This document shows, in pieces, positions 1-6,903 of a stretch of DNA of 64,000 bases. The stretch comes from Mycobacterium sp. 236(2023). Its GTDB lineage: Bacteria > Actinomycetota > Actinomycetes > Mycobacteriales > Mycobacteriaceae. The position numbers and the translations under genes were made by a program. Position 1 is the first letter of the stretch. Every line of letters starts with the position of its first letter. The DNA lies in assembly GCF_029623955.1 (NCBI RefSeq), contig NZ_JARSBP010000004.1, positions 62,001-126,000 of the forward strand, written 5' to 3'. Below the pieces are notes generated by a model, which worked only from the letters and a program-made list of their open reading frames with translations, had not been told where the DNA came from and searched no databases.

Positions 1-402
1 ATCGTCCTGGGAGCCGTAGTACGGATCCTCGACGTCGTCGGCGTGCGCGCCCGACCGCGGATCGAAGGAACGGAGGAGGCGCAGCCGGTCGGCGGGCACG
101 CCCGCATGTTGCAGCATGCGCAGATGGTTGCGCCCCAGCGCGATGACGAGGTCGGCGGACAGGTGATCGTCGTTCATCTGTGCGGCGCGGTGCGCGCTTG
201 GGTAGCCGTGCTCGCGCAGGGTGTGGCCGGCGCGCCGGTCGGCCGGCTCACCCTCATGCCAGTGGCCCGTCCCGGCGCTGCTCACCCTGACCACGTCGGC
301 CAACCCGCGCTCGCTGATCTGGTGGGCGAACATCTTCTCGGCCATCGGACTGCGGCAGATGTTGCCGGAGCAGATGAACGTGACGTGCAGCAGTTCAGAC
401 AC
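1..402 (-). CDS. ptpA: Low-molecular-weight protein tyrosine phosphatase PtpA (3' end cut by window)
   Basis: Hydrolyses phosphotyrosine on proteins; in pathogenic mycobacteria PtpA is secreted and blocks phagosome acidification. The frame opens at GTG 402 and runs off the window start after 134 codons; the family is about 160 residues. The N-terminal P-loop CSGNICRS (C-X5-R-S, residues about 11-18) and the general-acid motif VEDPYYG near the truncated end are both visible. The start overlaps the stop of ptkA by 8 bp, so the two are co-translated, which is the ptkA-ptpA pair known from M. tuberculosis. Confidence 0.93.
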   Translation of the reverse strand, partial: MSELLHVTFICSGNICRSPMAEKMFAHQISERGLADVVRVSSAGTGHWHEGEPADRRAGHTLREHGYPSAHRAAQMNDDHLSADLVIALGRNHLRMLQHAGVPADRLRLLRSFDPRSGAHADDVEDPYYGSQDD

Positions 403-1084
403 CCAGCACCTCCCGCAGGTCCGCAACGTCGGAGACGTGGACGAGCGCACCACCGCCGTCGCCACCGGTGAAATCGTTGTGCCCGTATCCCCAGCCGACG
501 ACGATCGTGCCGATGCCGTGCACGGCGGCACCTTCGACGTCGTGCGATCGGTCCCCGATCATGACGACCCGCTCGGGCAGCGGCGCCAACTGGCTCAACG
601 CGTGAGCGACGACGTCGGCCTTCGACGAGCGGGTCCCGTCCGGGCTGGCTCCGGCGATGACCTCGAAGCGGGAGTCGAGGTCGAAGTGGGCAAGGATGCG
701 CTGCGCGGTCGGCTCCGCCTTCGACGTCGCCACCGCGAGCCGGACACCGGCTGCCTGCAGGTCGGACAGCAGAGCGGGGATACCGGCGAACGGCCTGTTC
801 ATCGACCAGCCGCGCGTCGTGTAGTCGGCGCGGTAGGCGGCGATCGCGGCGTCGGCCTGCGCGCCGAGCCCCATCTTCTGAAGGGTGAGGTGCATCGGCG
901 GGCCGACGATACGGCTGACGAGGTCCCCGTCGGGAATCGGTGCGCCGACAGCCTGCAAAGCGTGACGGAAACTGGCGACGATGCCCTCGGCCGAGTCGGT
1001 CAGGGTGCCGTCGAGATCGAAGAGCACCAGATCGCCGCGGCGCACCGGAACGGTGCCGCGAGTGCTGTCCAGCGTGTCTGTCAC
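395..1084 (-). CDS. ptkA: HAD-family phosphohydrolase-like protein, PtkA orthologue
   Basis: HAD-superfamily protein of 229 residues. Motif I is FDLDGTLTDS (DxD at residues 23 and 25), followed by a cap domain, ATSKAEPT (motif II region) and the C-terminal MIGDRSHDVEGA (motif IV). The M. tuberculosis orthologue is described as a tyrosine kinase (PtkA) that phosphorylates PtpA, and the overlapping ptpA start supports that pairing. GTG 1084 was chosen because it lies 6 nt downstream of GACAAT (1091-1096 on the plus strand), a -10-like element. A longer open frame to 1156 would run into the divergent NIF3 gene. A phosphoglycolate-phosphatase-like activity is the alternative reading from the fold alone. 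Confidence 0.88.
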   Translation of the reverse strand: MTDTLDSTRGTVPVRRGDLVLFDLDGTLTDSAEGIVASFRHALQAVGAPIPDGDLVSRIVGPPMHLTLQKMGLGAQADAAIAAYRADYTTRGWSMNRPFAGIPALLSDLQAAGVRLAVATSKAEPTAQRILAHFDLDSRFEVIAGASPDGTRSSKADVVAHALSQLAPLPERVVMIGDRSHDVEGAAVHGIGTIVVGWGYGHNDFTGGDGGGALVHVSDVADLREVLGV

Positions 1085-1149
1085 GAGTCCATTGTCCCTG
1101 AGATGGGTGGCTGCCCGGGTCGGCGGCCCCGCAGCACTACTGTCGTGGG

Positions 1150-2286
1150 GTGGCACCTGTCCGGCTGGTCGACATCATCGACGTGCTCGAGGCCGCCTAC
1201 CCTCCGCGTTTGGCGCAGAGTTGGGACTCCGTCGGGCTGGTCTGCGGAGACCCGGCAGACCCCGTCGAATCGGTGACGATCGCCGTCGACGCAACCACCG
1301 ACGTCGCCGCCCAGGTGCCCGACCGTGGGCTGCTGCTCGCGCATCATCCGCTGCTTCTGCGCGGTGTCGACACCGTCGCGGTCGGAACAGCCAAAGGCGG
1401 GCTGATCCACTCCCTGATCCGCACGGGCCGGGCGCTGTACACGGCGCACACCAACGCCGACAGCGCGTCGCCGGGGGTGTCCGACGCACTGGCCGACGCG
1501 CTCGGTCTCGACGTCGCCGAGGTGCTGTCGCCGGTTCCGGCAGGCCCGCCTCTTGACAAGTGGGCGGTGTTCGTCCCGGCCGAGAGTGCCGCCGCAGTGC
1601 GGGAGGCGATGTTCGCGGCGGGTGCGGGCCAAATCGGCGACTACTCGCAGTGCAGCTGGAGCGTGCCAGGCACGGGGCAATTCCTTCCCGGCGACGGCGC
1701 CTCGCCGGCGATCGGCACGGTAGGTGCCGTCGAGCACGTGGCCGAGGACCGCGTCGAGATGGTTGCGCCCGCGGCGCGGCGGGCCGCGGTGCTCGCCGGC
1801 TTGCGCGCCGCACATCCCTACGAGGAGCCGGCCTTCGACCTCATCGCGTTGCAGACGCCGCCGGGCGATGTTGGACTGGGACGCATCGCGACGCTGGCCC
1901 AGCCGGAACCGTTGTCGGCGTTCGTCGCCCGCGTACGCGACGGGCTGCCGGCGACGTCGTGGGGGATCCGCGCGGCGGGCGACCCCACGGCGATGGTGTC
2001 ACGTGTCGCGGTGTGCGGAGGCGCGGGAGATTCACTGCTGGCCGAGGTGGCAGCGGCCGGTGTGCAGGCCTACGTGACGGCAGACCTGCGACACCACCCC
2101 GCTGACGAACACCGCCGAGTCTCCGACGTCGCCCTGGTCGACGTCGCGCACTGGGCCAGCGAGTACCCGTGGTGCCATCAGGCCGCGGCGCTGCTGCGCA
2201 AGCATTTCGGTGCGTCGCTACCGGTCACGGTGTCCGACGTGCGTACAGATCCATGGAATGTCGAAGGATGTCCACATGAAAGCTGA
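1150..2286 (+). CDS. NIF3/YbgI-family dinuclear metal protein (GTP cyclohydrolase I type 2-like)
   Basis: 378-residue NIF3-family protein. These form toroidal hexamers with a dinuclear metal site; the physiological substrate is unsettled. Metal-ligand motifs are visible as LLAHHPLLLRG (about residues 60-70), HTNADSA (about 99-105) and a late C-terminal DVAHWASE. The central part (about 125-240), with AHPYEEPAFD, fits the inserted CutA/PII-like domain of the long NIF3 forms. The start is GTG 1150, placed 6 nt after TACTGT (1138-1143), consistent with a leaderless mRNA. The 3' end overlaps the zinc-ribbon gene by 11 bp. Between ptkA and this gene M. tuberculosis carries cobC; there is no room for it here. 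Confidence 0.85.
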   Translation: MAPVRLVDIIDVLEAAYPPRLAQSWDSVGLVCGDPADPVESVTIAVDATTDVAAQVPDRGLLLAHHPLLLRGVDTVAVGTAKGGLIHSLIRTGRALYTAHTNADSASPGVSDALADALGLDVAEVLSPVPAGPPLDKWAVFVPAESAAAVREAMFAAGAGQIGDYSQCSWSVPGTGQFLPGDGASPAIGTVGAVEHVAEDRVEMVAPAARRAAVLAGLRAAHPYEEPAFDLIALQTPPGDVGLGRIATLAQPEPLSAFVARVRDGLPATSWGIRAAGDPTAMVSRVAVCGGAGDSLLAEVAAAGVQAYVTADLRHHPADEHRRVSDVALVDVAHWASEYPWCHQAAALLRKHFGASLPVTVSDVRTDPWNVEGCPHES

Positions 2287-3013
2287 TGTTTTCCAACAAC
2301 ACTCGCTGCTGAAGCTGGCCGAGTTGGATGCCGAGGTCAGCCGGGCCGAGCATCGTACGAAGAACCTTCCCGAGCAGAAGGCGGTGGAGGAAGCCCACGC
2401 GCTCCACCGCGAGGCCGCCGACCGTCTCGCCGCGTTGCAGATCGCGCTGGCCGACATCGACGAGCAGGTGGCGAAGCTCGAGACCGAGATCGACGGTGTG
2501 CGGCAGCGAGAAGACCGTGACCGCGCGCTCCTGGCCGGCGGCTCGGTGGACCCCAAGCAGCTCAACGACCTTCAGCACGAGCTCGAGACGCTGCAGCGCA
2601 GGCAGGCCAGCCTGGAGGATTCGCAGCTGGAGGTCATGGAGAGGCGTGAGGAGCTGGCTGCGGATCAGGACCGCGAACTGGCGGCTATCGAGGAACTGCA
2701 GAGTGCGCTCGCCGATGCCCAACGTGCCTGCGACGACGCCCGCGCCGAGCTGACTGCCCTGATGGAAAAGTCCGGGGTCAGGCGCGCCGAGTTGGTATCG
2801 GAAATCGACGAGGCACTGGTGACGCTCTATGAGCGGCAGCGGTCGCGCACCGGCGTCGGAGCGGCGCCTCTGCAGGGTCGTCGGTGCGGCGCATGCCGGA
2901 TCGAGATCGACCAGGGTGGGTCGGCGCGGATCGCGGCGGCCGCCGACGACGACGTCGTGCGGTGCCCCGAGTGCGCGGCGATCCTGTTGCGTGTCAGTGG
3001 TTTCCGCAAGTGA
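2276..3013 (+). CDS. Coiled-coil protein with C-terminal C4 zinc ribbon
   Basis: 245-residue protein. Residues about 1-180 are a long charged alpha-helical coiled coil (many E/Q/R/L heptads). The C-terminus has CGACRIEI and CPECAAIL, a four-cysteine zinc ribbon. The architecture matches the conserved actinobacterial family (Rv2229c type, annotated as nucleic-acid binding or CT398-like); the function is not established. The start ATG 2276 lies inside the NIF3 gene (11-bp overlap), and the stop overlaps the next start as GTGA (3010-3013), so the three genes are a tight operon. Upstream in-frame ATG 2258 is an alternative. Confidence 0.85.
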   Translation: MKADVFQQHSLLKLAELDAEVSRAEHRTKNLPEQKAVEEAHALHREAADRLAALQIALADIDEQVAKLETEIDGVRQREDRDRALLAGGSVDPKQLNDLQHELETLQRRQASLEDSQLEVMERREELAADQDRELAAIEELQSALADAQRACDDARAELTALMEKSGVRRAELVSEIDEALVTLYERQRSRTGVGAAPLQGRRCGACRIEIDQGGSARIAAAADDDVVRCPECAAILLRVSGFRK

Positions 3014-4089
3014 AGGTGATCGTCGAGGCCGACGGTGGATCCCGCGGCAACCCGGGGCCTGCCGGCTACGGGGCGGTGGTGTGGTCCGCGGACCGCGGTT
3101 CCGTTCTTGCCGAAGCCAAGTCGGCGATCGGCACCGCGACCAATAACGTGGCCGAGTATCGCGGGTTGATCGCGGGCCTGGAGGCCGCGGCCGGGGCCGG
3201 TGCCACCGACGTCGCGGTGTGCATGGACTCCAAGCTCGTCGTCGAGCAGATGTCGGGCCGGTGGCGCGTCAAGCATTCCGATCTCATCCCGCTGCAGCGG
3301 CAGGCGGCCAATCTCGCGCGACAGTTCTCCTCCATCGACTACACGTGGATTCCCCGCGCTCAGAACAGTCACGCCGACCGGCTCGCCAACGAGGCGATGG
3401 ACGAGGCGGCCGGTATCGAGAAGCCCTCTGCCAAAACCGAAGTCGTCACCAACCCGGCGGGGTGGACGGGCGCCAAGGGTGCGCCGACCAGGCTGCTGCT
3501 GTTGCGTCACGGGCAGACTGCGCTGTCGGTGGAGCGCCGCTACTCGGGCCGCGGGAATCCGGAGCTGACCGAACTCGGCAGGCGACAGGCCGATGCGGCC
3601 GCACGGTATCTGGGGGAGCGGGGTGGCGTCGACGTCGTCCTCACGTCACCGTTGCAGCGCGCCCACGACACGGCGGGCGCAGCAGCCAAGGCGCTCGGTC
3701 TGGACGCGACCGTCGACGAGGATCTGATCGAGACGGATTTCGGTGCGTGGGAAGGGCTCACATTCCGCGAAGCCTCCGAGCATGACCCCGAACTTCACGG
3801 GCGCTGGCTGCGGGACACGTCGGTGCCGCCGCCGAACGGCGAGAGCTTCGACGCGGTCGCAGCGCGGGTGCTGCGGGCCCAGCAACGGATCATCGCCGAC
3901 CATCCGGGGCAGACGGTACTCGTGGTCTCGCATGTGACGCCGATCAAGACGCTGCTGCGGATGGCACTCGATGCCGGCCCGGCGATCCTGTACCGCCTGC
4001 ATCTTGATCTCGCATCGCTGTCGATCGCGGAGTTCTACCCCGACGGTGCGGCCTCGGTCCGACTGGTGAACCAGACCGCCTACCTCTGA
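3010..4089 (+). CDS. Bifunctional RNase HI / histidine (CobC-like) acid phosphatase
   Basis: 359-residue fusion. Residues 1-about 130 are RNase HI: EADGGSRGNPG, NNVAEYRGLI, MDSKLVVEQMSG and NSHADRLAN supply the acidic catalytic D-E-D-D set that cleaves RNA in RNA:DNA hybrids. After a short linker, residues about 160-359 are a histidine phosphatase starting at LLLRHGQT, with a later VVSHVTPI His. The M. tuberculosis counterpart (Rv2228c) is a known RNase HI with an alpha-ribazole phosphatase-like domain, so a role in cobalamin nucleotide-loop assembly is plausible (cobS/cobT lie further along). GTG 3010 overlaps the preceding stop. The 3' end overlaps the convergent XRE gene by 10 bp. Confidence 0.92.
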   Translation: MKVIVEADGGSRGNPGPAGYGAVVWSADRGSVLAEAKSAIGTATNNVAEYRGLIAGLEAAAGAGATDVAVCMDSKLVVEQMSGRWRVKHSDLIPLQRQAANLARQFSSIDYTWIPRAQNSHADRLANEAMDEAAGIEKPSAKTEVVTNPAGWTGAKGAPTRLLLLRHGQTALSVERRYSGRGNPELTELGRRQADAAARYLGERGGVDVVLTSPLQRAHDTAGAAAKALGLDATVDEDLIETDFGAWEGLTFREASEHDPELHGRWLRDTSVPPPNGESFDAVAARVLRAQQRIIADHPGQTVLVVSHVTPIKTLLRMALDAGPAILYRLHLDLASLSIAEFYPDGAASVRLVNQTAYL

Positions 4090-4667
4090 TCGGTGTGCAG
4101 GTGGACACGCTCGCCATGCAACCCGAACAGCGCGATGGCCTCCACAGGACCGTCCACCGCCCCGAACCAGTGCGGCGTCCACGTCGAGAACTCCACGGCC
4201 TCACCGGGTTTGATCGTGAAATCGCGGTCCCCGAGGATCAGACGCAGCTGCCCTGACAGCACGTACATCCAGTCGTGGCCCTCGTGCACCGGGAGTTCCT
4301 TCGGCGGGGTGCGCCTTCGGGCGCTGATCCGGATCTTGTGGGCGTGCAATCCTCCCGCCGGGCCCTGACCCGTCAGGGGCCAGAATGTGATCTGGTTGTG
4401 CGTGTGCGACTGGCCGCGAATACGTGGGTCCTCGACCTCGGGCGTGCGGAGCAACTCATCGGTGCTGACCGACAGCGCAGCGGCGAGCCGGGGGAGATGG
4501 TCGAGCGCGAGTCGCCGCTTGCCGGACTCAAGACGGCTCAACGTCGAGATGTCGATGCTGGAGCGGGTGGCGACGTCCTCAAGGGTCATTCCGCGTTGTA
4601 CACGAAGATCCCGCAGGCGGCGCCGCACCCGCGCGTCGACACCCTCCTCGTCGTCATTTGCCTTCAT
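4080..4667 (-). CDS. XRE-family transcriptional regulator with cupin domain
   Basis: 195-residue regulator: an N-terminal Cro/C1 helix-turn-helix (about residues 12-70, with GMTLEDVATRSSIDISTLSRLESGKR) and a C-terminal cupin barrel (about 110-185, with HEGHDWMYVLSGQLRL and PGEAVEFSTWTPHW). Such regulators sense small ligands through the cupin and usually control an adjacent divergent operon. Here the divergent neighbours are the flavoprotein and methyltransferase genes, 46 bp away. A 19-bp inverted repeat covers its own start codon (see 4656-4674), which suggests autoregulation. It overlaps the convergent RNase H gene at the 3' end. Confidence 0.88.
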   Translation of the reverse strand: MKANDDEEGVDARVRRRLRDLRVQRGMTLEDVATRSSIDISTLSRLESGKRRLALDHLPRLAAALSVSTDELLRTPEVEDPRIRGQSHTHNQITFWPLTGQGPAGGLHAHKIRISARRRTPPKELPVHEGHDWMYVLSGQLRLILGDRDFTIKPGEAVEFSTWTPHWFGAVDGPVEAIALFGLHGERVHLHTDQR

Positions 4668-4674
4668 GGCAAAT
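4656..4674. promoter_or_regulatory. Candidate operator palindrome at the XRE regulator start
   Basis: A perfect inverted repeat, ATTTGCC-ttcat-GGCAAAT, spans the ATG of the XRE-cupin gene and its intergenic side. A protein dimer bound here would block translation-proximal transcription of the regulator and sits about 40 bp from the divergent flavoprotein start. The symmetry is seen directly; its function is inferred. Confidence 0.45.
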
Positions 4675-4713
4675 CAGCTTGGCAGAATGCGCTGAGCCGG
4701 GCAAGGTCGTGTC

Positions 4714-5622
4714 ATGGACAAGATGTGGGATTGCGTGATTGTCGGCGGTGGGGCCGCCGGGTTGAGTGCCGCGTTGGTGCTGGGACGGGCTCGGCGCCGC
4801 GTCCTGGTGGTCGATGCAGGCGCACCGAGCAACCTTGCCGCGCACGGCATCGGCGGACTCCTCGGATTCGATGGCGTGCCGCCCGCCCGGCTCTATGCAC
4901 GGGGCCGCCAGGAGTTGACCGCCTATCCGAGCGTCGAGGTGCGTGACGGTGAAGTGGTGACCGCGGCGGCCGGTGACGGCGGCTTCTCGGTGGAACTGTC
5001 CGACGGGAAGGCGGTACAGACACGCCGGATCCTGCTGGCCATAGGGATGCGGTACGAATCGCCCGAAGTGCCCGGATTGGCTGAGCTGTGGGGCAATTCG
5101 GTCTTCCACTGCCCGTTCTGTCACGGCTGGGAGGTCCGCGACAAGCCGTTGGCGGTGCTGGCCGACGGTGACCGCGGCGTGCACATGGCGACAATGCTGC
5201 GCGGCTGGAGCGACGACGTCGCGCTGCTGACCGCGTCGCTGTCCGAAGAGCAGCGCGCTCATCTCAAGGACGCCGGAGTGACGGTCGACGAGCGGGCGGT
5301 CGTTGGGCTGTCGTCGGACGATGGGGCGTTGGCGGCGGTGGAGTTCGCCGACGGGACGAGTTTGGCCCGCGGTGGCCTGCTGGTCGCGACCACGCTGCAT
5401 CAGCGGTCCGCGCTGGCCGCCAAGCTGGGCGTGAACCTCGCTGCGGCAGGGCCGATTTCGGCCGAAATGATCGAGGTCGACGCGATGTACCGGACTTCGG
5501 TTCCCGGGGTGTTCGCGGCGGGTGATGTGTGTGCGCAGATGCCGCAGGTTGCGGCGTCGATCGCGGCCGGTTCGGCCGCGGCGGCATCGGTGGTGGCAAG
5601 TTTTCTGGAGGAGAAGAGATGA
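4714..5622 (+). CDS. FAD-dependent thioredoxin-reductase-like oxidoreductase (dithiol-oxidase-like)
   Basis: 302 residues with the two-domain thioredoxin-reductase fold. The FAD Rossmann motif VGGGAAGLSAALVLGRARR is at residues about 8-26. The redox motif HCPFCHGWE (CxxC, about residues 132-140) sits where TrxR has its CxxC. The C-terminal FAD motif is PGVFAAGDVCAQMPQ. The NADPH site is eroded: the canonical GGGDSA is replaced by LADGDRGVH, and no HRRxxxR follows. CxxC-HG plus a lost NADPH site resembles the GliT/HlmI dithiol oxidases rather than true TrxR; this is an inference from motifs. The stop overlaps the methyltransferase start (ATGA). Confidence 0.82.
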   Translation: MDKMWDCVIVGGGAAGLSAALVLGRARRRVLVVDAGAPSNLAAHGIGGLLGFDGVPPARLYARGRQELTAYPSVEVRDGEVVTAAAGDGGFSVELSDGKAVQTRRILLAIGMRYESPEVPGLAELWGNSVFHCPFCHGWEVRDKPLAVLADGDRGVHMATMLRGWSDDVALLTASLSEEQRAHLKDAGVTVDERAVVGLSSDDGALAAVEFADGTSLARGGLLVATTLHQRSALAAKLGVNLAAAGPISAEMIEVDAMYRTSVPGVFAAGDVCAQMPQVAASIAAGSAAAASVVASFLEEKR

Positions 5623-6236
5623 CATCCGAGGTCAAACAGCACTGGGAAGACCGGTATGGCGAGCGGGACCGGATCTGGAGTGGACGGGTGAACCGGTGGC
5701 TGGCCGAGGTCGCCGAGCCGTTGGCACCCGGCCGCGCACTGGATCTGGGCTGCGGTGAGGGAGGTGACTCGCTGTGGCTTGCCGAGCAGGGGTGGCAGGT
5801 CACCGGCGTCGACATTTCGGACACCGCATTGGGGCGCGCTCGCGACGAGGCGGGCAAGCGCGGGCTCGCGGATCGGGTGACGCTGCTGCAGATCGATCTG
5901 TCGGAAGCGTTCCCCGACGGCACGTTCGACCTCGTGTCGGCGCAGTTCCTGCAATCGCTGGTGCACCTCGATCGGGAGCGCATCTTCGCGGCGGCGGCGT
6001 CGGCGGTGGCACCGGGCGGGCTCCTCGTGGTTGTCGATCACGGTGCGGCACCGCCGTGGGCCAAACACATCCACGATCACGTGTTCCCCGGAGTCGACGA
6101 GGTGCTGGCGACGATAGACCTCGGAGATGGGGAGTGGGAGCAGGTTCGCGTCGCTGCCGTCGAGCGCGAGGCCATGGGCCCGGACGGGGAGACCGGCGTG
6201 CTGCTGGACAACCTGATCGTGCTGCGGCGGTTGTAG
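5619..6236 (+). CDS. Class I SAM-dependent methyltransferase
   Basis: 205 residues. The SAM-binding motif I is ALDLGCGEGGDSLWLA (about 41-56), followed by the acidic motif TGVDIS, LQIDLS and FDLVSAQFLQS (motif IV). The family is TehB/thiol-methyltransferase-like, acting on small molecules; the substrate cannot be read from the sequence. The ATG at 5619 overlaps the flavoprotein stop by 4 bp, so the two proteins are almost certainly co-produced. Pairing with a CxxC flavoprotein suggests S-methylation of a dithiol, but that is inference. It converges on the acetyltransferase gene with 2 bp between stops. Confidence 0.85.
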   Translation: MTSEVKQHWEDRYGERDRIWSGRVNRWLAEVAEPLAPGRALDLGCGEGGDSLWLAEQGWQVTGVDISDTALGRARDEAGKRGLADRVTLLQIDLSEAFPDGTFDLVSAQFLQSLVHLDRERIFAAAASAVAPGGLLVVVDHGAAPPWAKHIHDHVFPGVDEVLATIDLGDGEWEQVRVAAVEREAMGPDGETGVLLDNLIVLRRL

Positions 6237-6238
6237 AG

Positions 6239-6778
6239 CTACCAGAGGTCGCCTGGCCGCCAATCGCAGATCAGCGGAGTCTCGGTGTCGAGCGGTACGG
6301 CCGCGTTCGCGGGCAGGAGATAGATGAGGTCGACCGGGTCGTAGGTGTCGACCGTGCCGGACGAGGCGTCGGCACGGGTCGGACCGTCCCAGAGGACCCA
6401 CCCACGCGCGACGTAGAAACCCTCGGCGGCCTTCACCGCGTTGAGGGCGCCGAGGTCATGGCGGACCCGGATCACGGATTCGGCATGATCCATCACGAGT
6501 CGGCCGAGGCCCCGCCCCTGCTGGTCGGCGCGTACGGCGACGGCTTCGACGTACCCCGTTCGGAACACGTTGTCGTTGTGCCGCAGCATCCGCGTCACCA
6601 CCGAAGCGTGAGCGAGCATCTCGTTTCCGTCGCTGATCACCACGTGGACGCCGTCGACGCCGTGAAGCCAGTCGTGTGATCGAAAGCCGGAACCGAATGC
6701 CCTGCGCACCAAGGCTTCGCCGATCGTCAGGTCGGATTCGCTGAGCTCGCCGGGTTCGACGACGGACACCTCGAGCAT
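6239..6778 (-). CDS. AAC(2')-I-like aminoglycoside 2'-N-acetyltransferase (GNAT)
   Basis: 179-residue GNAT protein. Family features recognised from mycobacterial AAC(2')-I enzymes include the substrate-binding N-terminus with a W-x(6)-GVHVVI segment, acetyl-CoA motif A (GYVEAVAVRADQQGRGLG, about 84-101), the YVARGWVLWDGPT segment and the diagnostic C-terminal end CDWRPGDLW. Known members acetylate the 2'-amine of gentamicin, tobramycin or related drugs and may act on peptidoglycan precursors. The N-terminus is more divergent than in chromosomal AAC(2')-Ic/Id, so this may be a paralogue with another amine substrate. The ATG at 6778 has a GGTGGAG ribosome site 3 nt upstream. It diverges from folD, sharing the interval that holds the riboswitch. 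Confidence 0.72.
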   Translation of the reverse strand: MLEVSVVEPGELSESDLTIGEALVRRAFGSGFRSHDWLHGVDGVHVVISDGNEMLAHASVVTRMLRHNDNVFRTGYVEAVAVRADQQGRGLGRLVMDHAESVIRVRHDLGALNAVKAAEGFYVARGWVLWDGPTRADASSGTVDTYDPVDLIYLLPANAAVPLDTETPLICDWRPGDLW

Positions 6779-6804
6779 GGCTCCACCCTGACATGACCGG
6801 TAGC

Positions 6805-6880
6805 ATTCGGGATGGCGACTGGCGCAGGTGGGACACCACCGGGAAGCGACGCACGGGACGCATCGACCGCCTGGGTGCTC
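6805..6880 (+). promoter_or_regulatory. ZTP (pfl) riboswitch aptamer upstream of folD
   Basis: The leader matches the conserved core of the ZMP/ZTP-sensing pfl RNA. The first half has GGATGGCGACTGGCG and ACCACCGGGAAGCGACGC, and after a linker comes the 3' pseudoknot arm ACCGCCTGGG. The family senses the purine intermediate ZMP/ZTP, which accumulates when 10-formyl-THF is short, and typically switches on folD, purH or other one-carbon genes. Here it directly precedes folD, and its 3' end merges into a hairpin that contains the ribosome-binding site. Confidence 0.88.
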
Positions 6881-6899
6881 CTCACCTTGTGAGGAGCAC
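6875..6899 (+). promoter_or_regulatory. SD-sequestering hairpin, expression platform of the ZTP riboswitch
   Basis: A perfect 10-bp inverted repeat, GTGCTCCTCA / TGAGGAGCAC with a CCTTG loop. The 3' arm contains the GAGGAG Shine-Dalgarno of folD, ending 4 nt before its ATG. The 5' arm begins inside the aptamer pseudoknot segment (CCTGGGTG), so ligand-stabilised pseudoknot and SD-masking stem compete. This indicates translational control with no terminator, as there is no U tract. Confidence 0.75.
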
Positions 6900-6903
6900 T
6901 GCC

